Source: Brevibacterium pigmentatum (lineage in GTDB: Bacteria; Actinomycetota; Actinomycetes; Actinomycetales; Brevibacteriaceae). Taken from it: 64,000 nt of DNA. The stretch spans positions 310,001 to 374,000 of the forward strand of contig NZ_CP050153.1 in NCBI RefSeq assembly GCF_011617465.1. The letters are read 5' to 3'. Position 1 is the first letter of the stretch, and each line of letters begins with the position of its first letter. The notes beneath the pieces are model-generated. The model was not told the DNA's origin, did no database searches, and saw nothing but the letters and a program-made list of their open reading frames with translations. Below are positions 45,116 through 54,395 of this stretch, one piece after another. The translations under genes and the position numbers were made by a program.

Positions 45116-46792
45116 ATGACCACATTCATCGATCTCGACCCCGATACGCTGACCTTCGCCGAGGTGGTCGACGTCGCCCGCAACGACGCGAAGGTCTCCC
45201 TGTCCGAAGCCACCCTGGCCCGGGTGAACAAGTACCGGGAGGCCATTGACGCCCTCGCTCAGGCGGAGAAGCCAGTCTACGGAGTCTCGACCGGATTCGG
45301 CGCGCTCGCGCAGCGCCACATCCCCGCCGAACTGCGCACCCAGCTGCAGAAGTCCCTCATCCGCTCCCACGCCGCCGGCGTCGGCGAACCCGTCGAACGC
45401 GAAGTCGTGCGGGCGCTCATGCTGCTGCGCGCCCGGACACTCGCCACCGGTCGGGCCGGCGTCCGCGCCGAGGTCCTCCAGACCTATGTCGACCTGCTCA
45501 ACGCAGGCATCACTCCGGTCGTCCACGAGTACGGATCACTCGGCTGCTCCGGCGACCTCGCGCCCCTGTCGGCGTGTGCCCTCGTCGTCATGGGCGAAGG
45601 CGTGGCCGAAGGACCCGACGGAGTGGCCGGGCCGGCCGATGAGATCCTCGCTGCCGCCGGAATCACCCCGGTGACATTGGCCGAGAAGGAAGGCCTCGCG
45701 CTCGTCAACGGCACCGACGGCATGCTCGGCATGCTCATCATGGCCCTGACTGACTTGGAGAACCTGCTCACTGCCGTCGACGTGTCCGCGGCCATGAGCA
45801 TCGAAGGACTCTTCGGCACCGACGCCGTCTTCGCCCCCGAGCTCCACTACGCACTGCGCCCGCACGACGGTCAGGCCGCCTCGGCCGCGAACATGCTCGC
45901 CGCGCTCGCCGATTCCGGCATCACCGCCAGCCACCGCGACTCCACCCACCTCGTCCAGGACGCTTATTCGATGCGCTGCGCCCCGCAGGTCAACGGCGCC
46001 GCGCGTGACGCCGTCGCCTTCGCCACCCAGGTCGCCGAACGCGAACTTCGGGCCGCCATCGACAACCCCGTCGTGCTCACGAACGGAATGGTGTCATCGA
46101 ACGGCAACTTCCACGGCGCACCACTGGCCCACGCGTTGGACTTCCTCGCCATCGTCGCCGCGGACGTCGCCTCGATGTCCGAGCGCCGCACCGACCGGAT
46201 GATGGATGTTGCCCGCAACCAGAACCTCACTCCATTCCTCGCCGATGACGCCGGCGTCGATTCGGGACTGATGATCGCCCACTACACGCAGGCGGCCATG
46301 GTCTCCGAGGCCAAGCGCGGCGCTACCCCGGCCTCGGTCGACTCGATCCCGTCCTCGGCCATGCAGGAAGACCACGTGTCCATGGGGTGGTCGGCCGCAC
46401 GCAAACTGCGCAAGGTCATCGACAACCTCGCCTCCGTCGTCGGCATCGAACTCTATGCCGCCTCCCGTGCCTGCGATATGCGCGACGCCGCACCGGCACC
46501 GGTGACCGGAGCCGTGATCGCGAAGATCCGTGAGACCGTTCCCGGACCAGGCCCTGACCGGTTCCTCTCGCCCGAACTCGCCGAGACCATCGCGAAGGTC
46601 AAGGACGGTTCGCTTATCGCCGCCGCCGAGGCGGTTGCACCGCTGACCCACACCGTCACCGCTGCTGCCGGAACCTGGCAGCCGGAAGACGGCGGACCGG
46701 CCGTCAACGATCCCGAGTTCACTGCGCTGGGTAACCTCGAAGCCGCCGCCGAGGCTTCGGGCACCTCAGCAGCCACCACCCACCAGGACTGA
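45116..46792 (+). CDS. hutH: Histidine ammonia-lyase
   Basis: 558 residues, somewhat longer than the common 510. The MIO prosthetic group forms from the tripeptide in YGSLGCSGDLAPLSACALV near 144, here Cys-Ser-Gly in place of Ala-Ser-Gly, a form I recall from other Actinobacteria. VYGVSTGFGALAQRHIP near 57, QDAYSMRCAPQVNGAARDAV and AIDNPVVLTNGMVSSNGNFHG are the other signature parts. It eliminates ammonia from L-histidine to give urocanate; cytosolic homotetramer. The C-terminal extension (PEFTALGNLEAAAEASGTS) is low complexity. It follows hutI by 35 bases. Confidence 0.97.
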   Translation: MTTFIDLDPDTLTFAEVVDVARNDAKVSLSEATLARVNKYREAIDALAQAEKPVYGVSTGFGALAQRHIPAELRTQLQKSLIRSHAAGVGEPVEREVVRALMLLRARTLATGRAGVRAEVLQTYVDLLNAGITPVVHEYGSLGCSGDLAPLSACALVVMGEGVAEGPDGVAGPADEILAAAGITPVTLAEKEGLALVNGTDGMLGMLIMALTDLENLLTAVDVSAAMSIEGLFGTDAVFAPELHYALRPHDGQAASAANMLAALADSGITASHRDSTHLVQDAYSMRCAPQVNGAARDAVAFATQVAERELRAAIDNPVVLTNGMVSSNGNFHGAPLAHALDFLAIVAADVASMSERRTDRMMDVARNQNLTPFLADDAGVDSGLMIAHYTQAAMVSEAKRGATPASVDSIPSSAMQEDHVSMGWSAARKLRKVIDNLASVVGIELYAASRACDMRDAAPAPVTGAVIAKIRETVPGPGPDRFLSPELAETIAKVKDGSLIAAAEAVAPLTHTVTAAAGTWQPEDGGPAVNDPEFTALGNLEAAAEASGTSAATTHQD

Positions 46793-46912
46793 CACCGGGC
46801 TGGGACCGGTCGCCGACCGGACCCGACCGACGGGCCTCTGATGCCAGGGCCGGCCGACCACGGCGCCGACACATCACCGGACCCCACCGATTTCGAACGG
46901 AGTGAACTGTTA

Positions 46913-48181
46913 ATGAGCGATGTCGTCTCGCTGCTGAGCCAGATCGAGGACACCGGCCGCGACACCCGCGGTCCGGGCTACCAGCGGCCCGGATTCTCGG
47001 ACACCGAACGGGACCTGCGTGAGTGGTTCCTCGCCGAGGCGGCCCGCCGCGGTCTCGATACCGAGATCGACGCCAACGGCATCACTTGGGCATGGGCCAC
47101 CCCGCAGGGTGCGAACGCGGTCGTTACCGGATCCCACCTCGACTCCGTGCCCGGGGGTGGTGAGTTCGACGGCCCCCTCGGCGTCGCCTCGGCGCTGGCG
47201 GCCTTCGACGTTCTCAAGGACTCCGGCGCACTCGAACAGTCCACCCGGCCCCTCGCCCTGGCCGTGTTCCCCGAAGAGGAGGGCTCACGCTTCGGTGTCG
47301 CCTGCCTCGGCTCACGACTGCTCACCGGCGCCATCGAGGTCGACCGTGCACTCGGTCTCAAGGACGCCGCCGGTGACACCTTCGCCGACGTCGCCCGTGG
47401 CTATGGCCTCGATCCGGATCGGATCGGGCGTGACCAGTCTCGGCTGGCCGGAATCGGTTCCTTCATCGAACTCCATGTCGAACAGGGCATCGGTCTGACC
47501 AACACCGATCAGGCCGTCGCCATCGGCTCCTCGATCATCGGCCACGGTCGCTGGCACTTCGCCTTCTCCGGCCAGGGCAACCACGCCGGTACGACGCCGA
47601 TGAGCCATCGCGCCGACCCGGTGGTCGCAGCTTCCCGCGTGATCGGGGATATCCCGACCCTAGCGGCCGCCACTGACGCGAGCGCCGTGGCGACCGTGGG
47701 GCGCACTCTCATCCACCCGGGCGGGACGAACGTCATTGCCTCGTCCATGAGTTTCTGGCTCGACATCCGCCACCCTGACGACGCGGTCGTCAAGCAGGTG
47801 CTCGAGGCGATCAGCCACCGCGCCCAGGACCACGGCGCTGATTCCGATGTCGACGTGACCATCTCGCAGGAATCCTACTCGCCGACGACCCACTTCACCG
47901 CCGATCTCAACTCCCGCTTGACCTCGGTGTTGCCGGACGCGCCGCTGCTGCCCTCGGGCGCCGGCCACGATGCGGGCATCCTCGCACCCCATGTGCCTTC
48001 GGCGATGCTCTACGTCCGCAACCCGACCGGAGTCTCCCACGCTCCCGAAGAGGCCTGCGAGGTCGACGACCAGAGGGCCGGAGTCGATGCGCTCGTCAAG
48101 GTGCTCGCCCGCGAACTCGGCATCGAGAACGCCCTGGCCGACGGCAATGCGGCAGGCCCGACGACAGGAGGTGCGCGATGA
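46913..48181 (+). CDS. M20-type amidohydrolase (allantoate/carbamoylase-like), probable N-formylglutamate step
   Basis: 422 residues from the ATG at 46913, with CGGAGTG 10 bases upstream; the in-frame extension to 46841 is unlikely. The Zn-site motifs are GSHLDSVPGGGEFDGPLGV, FPEEEGSRFGVACLGSRLL, FIELHVEQGIGL, PSGAGHDAGILAPHVP and VSHAPEEA. Relatives hydrolyse allantoate, ureidoglycine or N-carbamoyl amino acids. It sits between hutH and hutF and its stop overlaps the hutF start (ATGA). No HutG (arginase-fold or N-formylglutamate deformylase) is visible. I infer it removes the formyl group from the HutF product. It is a clear relative of the carbamoylase at 26.2-27.5 kb. Confidence 0.85.
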   Translation: MSDVVSLLSQIEDTGRDTRGPGYQRPGFSDTERDLREWFLAEAARRGLDTEIDANGITWAWATPQGANAVVTGSHLDSVPGGGEFDGPLGVASALAAFDVLKDSGALEQSTRPLALAVFPEEEGSRFGVACLGSRLLTGAIEVDRALGLKDAAGDTFADVARGYGLDPDRIGRDQSRLAGIGSFIELHVEQGIGLTNTDQAVAIGSSIIGHGRWHFAFSGQGNHAGTTPMSHRADPVVAASRVIGDIPTLAAATDASAVATVGRTLIHPGGTNVIASSMSFWLDIRHPDDAVVKQVLEAISHRAQDHGADSDVDVTISQESYSPTTHFTADLNSRLTSVLPDAPLLPSGAGHDAGILAPHVPSAMLYVRNPTGVSHAPEEACEVDDQRAGVDALVKVLARELGIENALADGNAAGPTTGGAR

Positions 48182-49605
48182 GCACCCGCTACTGGTGCGA
48201 ATCCGCCTGGATCGACGGAGCCGTTGCTCACGGAGTCCTGCTGAGCGCCGATGACACAGGAACTCTCACCGCCGTCGAGACCGGGATCGACACCGCTCCG
48301 TCCGACGCCGAGGCGGTGTCCGGGTTCGTCCTGCCCGGCGGAGTCAACGCCCACTCCCATGCCTTCCATCGGATGCTGCGCGGTCGCACCCACGGCGACG
48401 GCGGCACCTTCTGGACCTGGCGCGAAGTCATGTACTCCGTCGCCGCGAAACTCGACCCGCAGGCCTACGAGACCGTGGCGCGCGCAGTGTTCGCCGAGAT
48501 GCTCGCCGGCGGCTACACCTCGGTGGGCGAATTCCACTACGTCCACCACGCGCAGGACGGAACGCCGTACGGCACCGAGCGTCCCCGCGGGGACGCCGAA
48601 GCCGGCACCGAGCGTCCCCGCGGGGACGCGAGCGACGATGCCGGACACCGCGCCCACGCGATGGAACGAGCGCTGGCACGGGCGGCCGCCTCGGCGGGGA
48701 TCCGCGTCCGACTGCTCGACACCTGCTACCTCACCGGCGGCATCGACTCCGAACTCTCGGCCGAACAGGCCCGATTCGGCGACGGCACGATCGACGGATA
48801 CATGGACCGGCATGCCGGCCTCATCGGCGCCTTTGCCGACGAATTTCCCGTTGAGACCCCAGGTGAGAGCTTCGTCCACGTGGGAGCCGCGATCCATTCG
48901 ATTCGTGCGGTCCCGGCGGCAAACCTGCAGCGGTTCACCGAACTGTCCGGGCCCGTGCACGTCCACCTGTCCGAGCAGCCGGCGGAGAACGAAGCCTCCC
49001 AGGAGGCGTACGGAGCCACCCCGACCGAGGTTCTCGCGCGCTCGGGGGTCGTCGACGACCGGCTCTCGGCCGTCCACGCTACCCACCTGAGCGAGGAGGA
49101 CATCGCGATCCTCGGCGGCTCCCGGTCGACGATCGTCATGTGCCCGTGCACCGAGGCGGACCTCGCCGACGGCATCGGACCAGCCCGTGAACTCGCCGAT
49201 GCCGGAGCAGTGATCTCGCTGGGCTCCGATCAGCACGTCGTCCTCGATGCCCTGCGGGAGACCCAGGGACTCGAAGCCGGGGAACGGCTGCGCTCCGGTC
49301 AGCGCGGACGGTTCTCACCGGCCGAACTCATCACCGCGCTCACCGCGGGCGGGGCGCGCAGCCTCGACCTGCCCGTCGGCGGGCTCGAGGTGGGGAAGGC
49401 CTGTGACTTCGTGGCCGTGCGCAACGACAGTATTCGCACCATGGGGTCGCTGGACGAGCAGATCATCCTCACGGCCAGCGCGAGCGATGTGCATCTGACC
49501 GTCAGCGGCGGGAAGGTCCGCGTGCGCGACGGAGTGCACACCGAGCTCGGCGATATCGCCGAACTCTACGCGCAGGCTTTCGCCGCGTTGGAGATGGAGG
49601 GCTGA
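48178..49605 (+). CDS. hutF: Formimidoylglutamate deiminase
   Basis: 475 residues overlapping the upstream stop by four bases. An amidohydrolase with the HutF motifs PGGVNAHSHAFHRMLRG near 58 (metal HxH), GYTSVGEFHYVHHAQDG near 105, FVHVGAAIHSIRAVP, LSEQPAENEASQEAYG and VISLGSDQHVVLD. It deaminates N-formimino-L-glutamate to N-formyl-L-glutamate and ammonia. Residues 132-150 carry a near-perfect in-frame duplication (GTERPRGDAEA then GTERPRGDASD) in the loop after the FHYVHH motif. This is absent from any family consensus I know. The Zn site lies outside it, so the enzyme should still fold. Confidence 0.94.
   Translation: MSTRYWCESAWIDGAVAHGVLLSADDTGTLTAVETGIDTAPSDAEAVSGFVLPGGVNAHSHAFHRMLRGRTHGDGGTFWTWREVMYSVAAKLDPQAYETVARAVFAEMLAGGYTSVGEFHYVHHAQDGTPYGTERPRGDAEAGTERPRGDASDDAGHRAHAMERALARAAASAGIRVRLLDTCYLTGGIDSELSAEQARFGDGTIDGYMDRHAGLIGAFADEFPVETPGESFVHVGAAIHSIRAVPAANLQRFTELSGPVHVHLSEQPAENEASQEAYGATPTEVLARSGVVDDRLSAVHATHLSEEDIAILGGSRSTIVMCPCTEADLADGIGPARELADAGAVISLGSDQHVVLDALRETQGLEAGERLRSGQRGRFSPAELITALTAGGARSLDLPVGGLEVGKACDFVAVRNDSIRTMGSLDEQIILTASASDVHLTVSGGKVRVRDGVHTELGDIAELYAQAFAALEMEG
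48571..48628. repeat. In-frame 33-base tandem duplication with a palindrome, inside hutF
   Basis: Identical 25-base segments at 48571-48595 and 48604-48628, period 33. Each contains the perfect 14-bp palindrome GTCCCCGCGGGGAC. Confidence 0.9.
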
Positions 49606-49608
49606 GTC

Positions 49609-50352
49609 GTGGCTGAGGTTCCCGCACTGCGGCGGGCGATCGCGATCCTGCGGCATATGGCCTCGTCGAACCGATCGATCACGGCCGGCGCCCTGGTCCG
49701 GTCGCTCGAGATCCCGCGGTCGAGTGCGTATGACATCCTCGCCGTGTTGGAGGAGCTCGGGCTCGTGGCGCGCACCGAATCCGGGTATGTGCTCGGAGCC
49801 GGCGTGCACGAGCTCGGGGCGTCCTACCTGCGGACGAACCCCTTGCAGCGGTTGGCGCAGCCGATCGTCCGGCAACTCGCCGAGGATACTGCGACGACTG
49901 CGCAGTTGGCCGTGATCCGCGGCTGGGAGACGGAGTACGTGCTCAAGGAGCAGTCCCTGAAATCCGTCGCGGTCATCACCGCCACCGGTGTGCGCATGCC
50001 CAGCTACCTCACGGCGACCGGGCGGGCGATCCTCGCTCAGCTGCCGAAGTCCGAGGTGCTCGCGATGCTGCAGTCAGAGACCGAGTTCGTTACGCGCACG
50101 GGCAAGGGCCCGACCTCGGTGAAGGCGCTCAACGCGGTGCTCGCTCAGGAGCGACGGACCGGCACCGCGATCGAACACGGCGAAGTCACGCCCGGGATCT
50201 CGACGCTCGCGGCACCGGTGTTCGACGTGTTGGGTCGCCCGATCGCGGCCATCGGCCTCTCGTTCGTCACCGAGACCCTGCCCGAGGACACCGATCCGAT
50301 CGTCGACCAGGTCAAGGCCGCCGCCGCCGAGGTGACCGCCAAGCTGCGGTGA
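49609..50352 (+). CDS. hutR: IclR-family regulator of histidine utilisation
   Basis: 247 residues from a GTG 3 bases after the hutF stop. Residues 5-65 are the winged HTH (LRRAIAILRHMASSNRSITA then LEIPRSSAYDILAVLEELGL). The C-terminal effector domain has QLAEDTATTAQLAVIRGWET, YLTATGRAILAQLPKSEVLA and STLAAPVFDVLGRPIAAIGL, all IclR features. As the last gene of the hut operon it probably senses histidine or urocanate and binds the palindrome found before hutI, hutU and the permease gene. Whether it activates or represses is not evident. The assignment as HutR rests on position and on my memory of an IclR HutR in corynebacteria. Confidence 0.85.
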   Translation: MAEVPALRRAIAILRHMASSNRSITAGALVRSLEIPRSSAYDILAVLEELGLVARTESGYVLGAGVHELGASYLRTNPLQRLAQPIVRQLAEDTATTAQLAVIRGWETEYVLKEQSLKSVAVITATGVRMPSYLTATGRAILAQLPKSEVLAMLQSETEFVTRTGKGPTSVKALNAVLAQERRTGTAIEHGEVTPGISTLAAPVFDVLGRPIAAIGLSFVTETLPEDTDPIVDQVKAAAAEVTAKLR

Positions 50353-50401
50353 ATGTGTCCGGTCCGCTTGCGCCGACTTTTCGGCGCGGTCGGGCCGAGC
50401 G

Positions 50402-52099
50402 TCAGAGCCCGAGGACTCGTCGCTCGCGCGCGACCTCCTCGACGATCTGGTGATCGCTGCGCAGCTCCTTGATCAGCGCGATGCCGAGGACGACCACGAT
50501 GACGGTGAACGGAACCGCTGAGAGCATCGCCGCCTGCTGCAGGGCCTGCAGTCCACCGACGAGGAGTAGGACGACCGCGCAGCCTCCGGTGAGGAAGCCC
50601 CAGGTCGCGATCACGGGACGTCGGGGAGCGAAGGACCCGCGTGAGGACAGCGAGCTGAGCACGAAGGTGTTCGAGTCTGCGGAGGAGACGAAGAACAGGA
50701 TGACCATGATGATCGTGAAGACCGAGGCGAGCATGGACAACGGCAGCTGATCGAGGAGGCTGAAGAACGCGGTATCGAGGTTGTCCTGAGTGGCGTCACC
50801 GATTCGGGCCCCGTCCATGTCGAACTTGATCGCCGAACCGCCCATGACGGTGAACCAGATGAAGAACACGGCGCTGGGAACGAGAAGGACTCCGGCGACG
50901 AATTCCCGGATGGTCCGGCCCTTCGAGATCTTGGCCAGGAAGATGCCGACGAAGGCGCTCCAGGACAGCCACCACGCCATCATGAAGTAGGTCCAGCCGA
51001 GCATCCATTCGCTGTCTTCGGCATTCGTGGGTGTCATGAAGCTGAGTTCGATGAAGTCTCCGGCGAAGGCTCCGACGGACCGGACGAACAGGTTGGAGAC
51101 GAAGCCGCTGGGTCCGGTGATGAAGACGAACAGCCCCAGCAGAGTCGCCATGGTCAGCGTGATCTGCGAGATGTACTTGATGCCTCGGCTCACTCCGGTC
51201 AGTGCCGAACCGGTGAAGAGGAGGGTGAGCACGGTGATGACGATGATCTGCATGACGATGGTGGAATCGACGCCGAGGACGGTGTTGAGTCCCTCGCCGA
51301 TCTGCGAGGCGCCGAGCCCCAGGGACGTCGTCGTCCCGAAGAGTGTGGCGATGATGGTGAGGATGTCGATGAAGTTGCCGACCCAGCCGTCGACGAAGCG
51401 GCCGAGGACGGGGCGCAGCATCGTGGATACGAGTGCCGGTCGGCCCTTTCTGTGGGTGGAGTAGCCGATCGCCAGTCCGAAGACGCCGAAGATCGCCCAG
51501 GCTTGGAAGCCCCAGTCGAGGTAGGAGAACTGCATTGCGCGGATCGCCGCGTCCATGGTCTCCGGCTCGGCCAGTCCGTGGGGCGGGGTCATGAAGTGCG
51601 ACATCGGTTCGGCCACTCCGTAGCTGACCAGGCCGATTCCCATCACAGCTGCGAGGATCATCGCGAGCCAGGTGATCGTGCGGTATTCGGGACGCGAGTC
51701 CTGCGAGCCGAGGCGGAGGCGACCGAATCGACTGGCGGCGAACGACACGAGCATCGCGATCGCGGCGAACGGAACGACGAGGTAGATCCAGCCGAATCCG
51801 GTGGACACTGTCGTCATGGCTCGCGTCATGATGTCAGAGAGCGCATCGGGTGCGATTGTCGCCCACACCATGAAGGCGATGACGACGGCGACCGAGCATA
51901 CAAAGACTTTCCCCACTCGGTTGGAGTGTGGGGCTGCATCGGGTGCCGTAGGGGAGTCGGCAGTATCAAGTGCGGATCCGGCCCCGCCGGCAGGGGGAGG
52001 GTCGTCTGACCCGCTCGAGGAAGCGGACGCGGTTGAGCGGTCGGAACCGCCTGCAGTGCCGCTTGCGGGTTCGGGGGTGGGTGAGTTCAGCATCGTCAT
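50402..52099 (-). CDS. BCCT-family betaine/choline/carnitine-type transporter
   Basis: 565 residues from the ATG at 52099 (GGAG 6 bases upstream); in-frame starts at 52138 and 52144 lack a ribosome site. Residues 1-60 are a Ser/Pro/Gly-rich cytoplasmic tail. Twelve helices follow. BCCT hallmarks are YGVAEPMSHFMTPPHG, SYLDWGFQAWAIFGVFGLAI and GWTYFMMAWWLSWSAFVG, which holds the Trp/Phe-rich substrate box of helix 8, then FLAKISKGRTIREFV. It is likely an Na+- or H+-coupled importer of betaine, choline or carnitine. The C-terminal tail is short, unlike the betT gene at the window end. Convergent with hutR. Confidence 0.9.
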   Translation of the reverse strand: MTMLNSPTPEPASGTAGGSDRSTASASSSGSDDPPPAGGAGSALDTADSPTAPDAAPHSNRVGKVFVCSVAVVIAFMVWATIAPDALSDIMTRAMTTVSTGFGWIYLVVPFAAIAMLVSFAASRFGRLRLGSQDSRPEYRTITWLAMILAAVMGIGLVSYGVAEPMSHFMTPPHGLAEPETMDAAIRAMQFSYLDWGFQAWAIFGVFGLAIGYSTHRKGRPALVSTMLRPVLGRFVDGWVGNFIDILTIIATLFGTTTSLGLGASQIGEGLNTVLGVDSTIVMQIIVITVLTLLFTGSALTGVSRGIKYISQITLTMATLLGLFVFITGPSGFVSNLFVRSVGAFAGDFIELSFMTPTNAEDSEWMLGWTYFMMAWWLSWSAFVGIFLAKISKGRTIREFVAGVLLVPSAVFFIWFTVMGGSAIKFDMDGARIGDATQDNLDTAFFSLLDQLPLSMLASVFTIIMVILFFVSSADSNTFVLSSLSSRGSFAPRRPVIATWGFLTGGCAVVLLLVGGLQALQQAAMLSAVPFTVIVVVLGIALIKELRSDHQIVEEVARERRVLGL

Positions 52100-52410
52100 C
52101 GTGGTCTCCGGACTCACAGCCGCCTCGGTGGCGGGCATGAGCAATCGTCGGTTCAGCGGGTGGGATCGGGCAGATTACACAACAGGCCCCGCGAACTGGG
52201 TCGTTCGTGGGGCCGTGCGACTGACGAGTCTATGCGCTCGCCGCCGAATCGCCACATGTATGAGCGCGGAAACAGCAGAGTGTGAGTCTTCTCGCGGTGG
52301 AGTACTGACGCTGCCGGGTCCCGCCGACCGCTCGAGTTGTCGTCGCTGTGCCGAGTTATGCGGCGAGCGGTGGACGCTGGCTCGATCGGTCGGCGAGGGG
52401 CAGCAGCTGC

Positions 52411-52791
52411 TCAGAGGTATGGACGAGTGATGAGCTCGAGATACATTCCCGACGGGTCGAGGAAGTAGACACCGCGACCCCCGTGCTCGGTGTTCGTCTC
52501 CTGCGGGCGAGTGCGCTGTGGGTCCGCCCAGTAGTCAAGCTCGCGCTGTTTCAGCAGGTCAAGGGCTCGACCGAAGTGGTCGTCCGGGCAGAGGAAGGCC
52601 ATGTGCACGGGCAGGATGTCGTACCCAGGCGGGGGAGAGGCGAACTGGAGCATGACCCCGCCGGAGAGCATGATGTTGGCGAACGGTCCCCAGGACTGGG
52701 TGTGCTCGGCTTCGAGAATATCGACATAGAACTGCGCCGAGGCGGCTGGATCGGCTGCGGCGACGATGGTGTGGTTGAAGGTTGCTGACAT
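52411..52791 (-). CDS. VOC (glyoxalase/bleomycin-resistance fold) protein
   Basis: 126 residues from the ATG at 52791 (AAAGGGAC upstream). The betaalphabetabetabeta repeats are NHTIVAAADPAASAQFYVDI then GGRGVYFLDPSGMYLELITR, the first ending LEAEHTQSWG and the second with the D-P-x-G-x-x-x-E-L motif. Metal ligands are probably the first His of NHTI and the Glu of YLELI. Members bind metal and act as dioxygenases, isomerases or antibiotic-binding proteins. No specific substrate can be called. A single-gene unit; the upstream in-frame stretch to 52884 is not expected to be translated. Confidence 0.82.
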   Translation of the reverse strand: MSATFNHTIVAAADPAASAQFYVDILEAEHTQSWGPFANIMLSGGVMLQFASPPPGYDILPVHMAFLCPDDHFGRALDLLKQRELDYWADPQRTRPQETNTEHGGRGVYFLDPSGMYLELITRPYL

Positions 52792-53049
52792 GATGAAGTC
52801 CCTTTTCGGATGGAGGGTGGTTCGCTGATAGCCCGAAATGTTTTCGGGCATGGTGAACTGAGAATTGAGAAATGACTTCATCATGAGGAGGACCGCGAGC
52901 AGAACGCTCGTGACCTCTGCGGCTCAACCGTCGACCGGGTTACCGATCCGTGAGCGGCTATATGCCTGTCCGGTCATCGGCAACGAGCCTACAACCTGCG
53001 GGCTCGAAGCGATACCGTTTCTGCAGAATCCAGCGAGGAGCAGGCGCGC

Positions 53050-54231
53050 TCACCGCTTCTGGAGCAGGACCGCGACCTCGAGATGCTTCGTGTGCGGGAA
53101 CATGTCGAAGATCCGTGCCTGAGCCACCTCATATGCGGGCATCCGCGCGAGATCCTTCGCCAGAGAGACGGGATTGCAGCTCGAATAGACGATGTGCTCG
53201 ACGCCGGAATTCTCCAACGCTGCCGACAGACGTGCACCGATCCCTCGCCGAGGCGGGTTGACGATCACGCAGTCCGGTCGTTCGACGCCGGTTGATGCCG
53301 CCAAGTTCGCCTCGGCGAACTCCGTGGCATCGCCGGAGAGGAACCGGGAGTCGATGCCGAGCTCGGCGGCGCTGACCTTAGCGGACTCGATGGCCTGCTC
53401 GCTGACCTCCACCCCGGTGACCCGGCGGGTAGGGCCCGCACAGTAGAGAGCGAACCCACCGACACCGCAGTAGAGGTCCCACAGGTTCGATGCCTCCACC
53501 GCATCTACCCACGCGGCGACTTGGTTATAGAGCCCAATAGCTACGTGCGTGTTCGTCTGGAAGAAACTCTGCGGCCGCAGATGCAGATCGACACGATCGA
53601 GGTTCATCCGCAGCGATTCCCCGCGGAGCATTTCCTCGCGGCTGCCTTCGAGCACGGCCTTGTGCTCGGGCAGCAGATTCACCGACACCACGGACGCGGC
53701 GGGAATGAACTCGAAGAGCGGCCCTTTCCGCGACCGCAGCACATCGAGACCGTGCTGAGTTCGGACGACGAATCGAATCATCAGGTCACCCGACGGCGCC
53801 GCCGTGACATGGACGAACTTCAGCTCCCCACGGCGAGCAGAGACATCGTAGGGCTCGAGCCCGGTGCCATCGAGGAAGTCCGCAAGCACCGGAATCACCG
53901 CACGGATCGCCGGGGCCTGAATTCCACAATCACGCAGATCGACCCCGTGGAACTCCTGATCGAGGATGCCCAGGGTCACGTGACAGGCCGACCCGCCGAC
54001 GGCGAGCTTCGCGCGGTTCCTGAAATCCCGCACACCGCTGGCGAAGGTCGGCAGCCAAATCCGGGGCGCTGCCTCGGCGAGGGTCTCCCGGCACCAGGAC
54101 TCCTTGTCCGTGATCTGCTGCCCATAAGGCGTCTCGATGAGCGCGCAGGAACGGCATTCCCCGCGCTCGAAATACCCGCAGTGCAGGCGCCCATGATCCG
54201 CCGAGGCGGGGGTCAGCGGCAAGGTCGTCAT
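53050..54231 (-). CDS. rlmC: 23S rRNA (uracil-C5)-methyltransferase RlmC
   Basis: 393 residues. The [4Fe-4S] Cys are C18, C26 and C29 in CGYFERGECRSCALIETPY plus C102 in DLRDCGIQ. The spacings of 8, 3 and 73 are the same as in E. coli RlmC, which distinguishes it from RlmD. SAM-binding is NLWDLYCGVGGFALYCAG near 245, IVNPPRRGIG follows, and the catalytic Cys is in YSSCNPVSLAKDL near 350. It methylates U747 (E. coli numbering) of 23S rRNA at C5. It lies in a region of single genes and has no obvious partner. Confidence 0.95.
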   Translation of the reverse strand: MTTLPLTPASADHGRLHCGYFERGECRSCALIETPYGQQITDKESWCRETLAEAAPRIWLPTFASGVRDFRNRAKLAVGGSACHVTLGILDQEFHGVDLRDCGIQAPAIRAVIPVLADFLDGTGLEPYDVSARRGELKFVHVTAAPSGDLMIRFVVRTQHGLDVLRSRKGPLFEFIPAASVVSVNLLPEHKAVLEGSREEMLRGESLRMNLDRVDLHLRPQSFFQTNTHVAIGLYNQVAAWVDAVEASNLWDLYCGVGGFALYCAGPTRRVTGVEVSEQAIESAKVSAAELGIDSRFLSGDATEFAEANLAASTGVERPDCVIVNPPRRGIGARLSAALENSGVEHIVYSSCNPVSLAKDLARMPAYEVAQARIFDMFPHTKHLEVAVLLQKR

Positions 54232-54315
54232 CCCCTCATTCTATTCCGCGATCGGCTCCGGAATATCGTTGACCCGGATCGTCTGGCACCGTAGAAGAAG
54301 TCGGACAGATCGCCG

Positions 54316-54378
54316 AAAAACGGGATGGGCGTCGAGAAACGCACGCGCACACCCGTGCGTCGACGCCCAGCCCGTTTT
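54316..54378 (-). terminator. Terminator after the DUF4190-like gene
   Basis: Outer arms AAAACGGGATGGGCGTCGA and TCGACGCCCAGCCCGTTTT pair with one mismatch, with a smaller nested stem (ACGCACG with CGTGCGT). On the minus strand it ends in a run of five T. Confidence 0.85.
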
Positions 54379-54395
54379 GCGGCGGAGCCGGGAGA

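Noticed and set aside
45545-45553. HutH MIO triad change (Cys-Ser-Gly) as a novel variant
   Set aside because: I recall the same CSG form in other actinobacterial histidine ammonia-lyases, so it is not considered novel.
52865-53122. 85-residue plus-strand frame between the VOC and rlmC genes
   Set aside because: No ribosome site or domain; it overlaps the 3' end of rlmC antisense.
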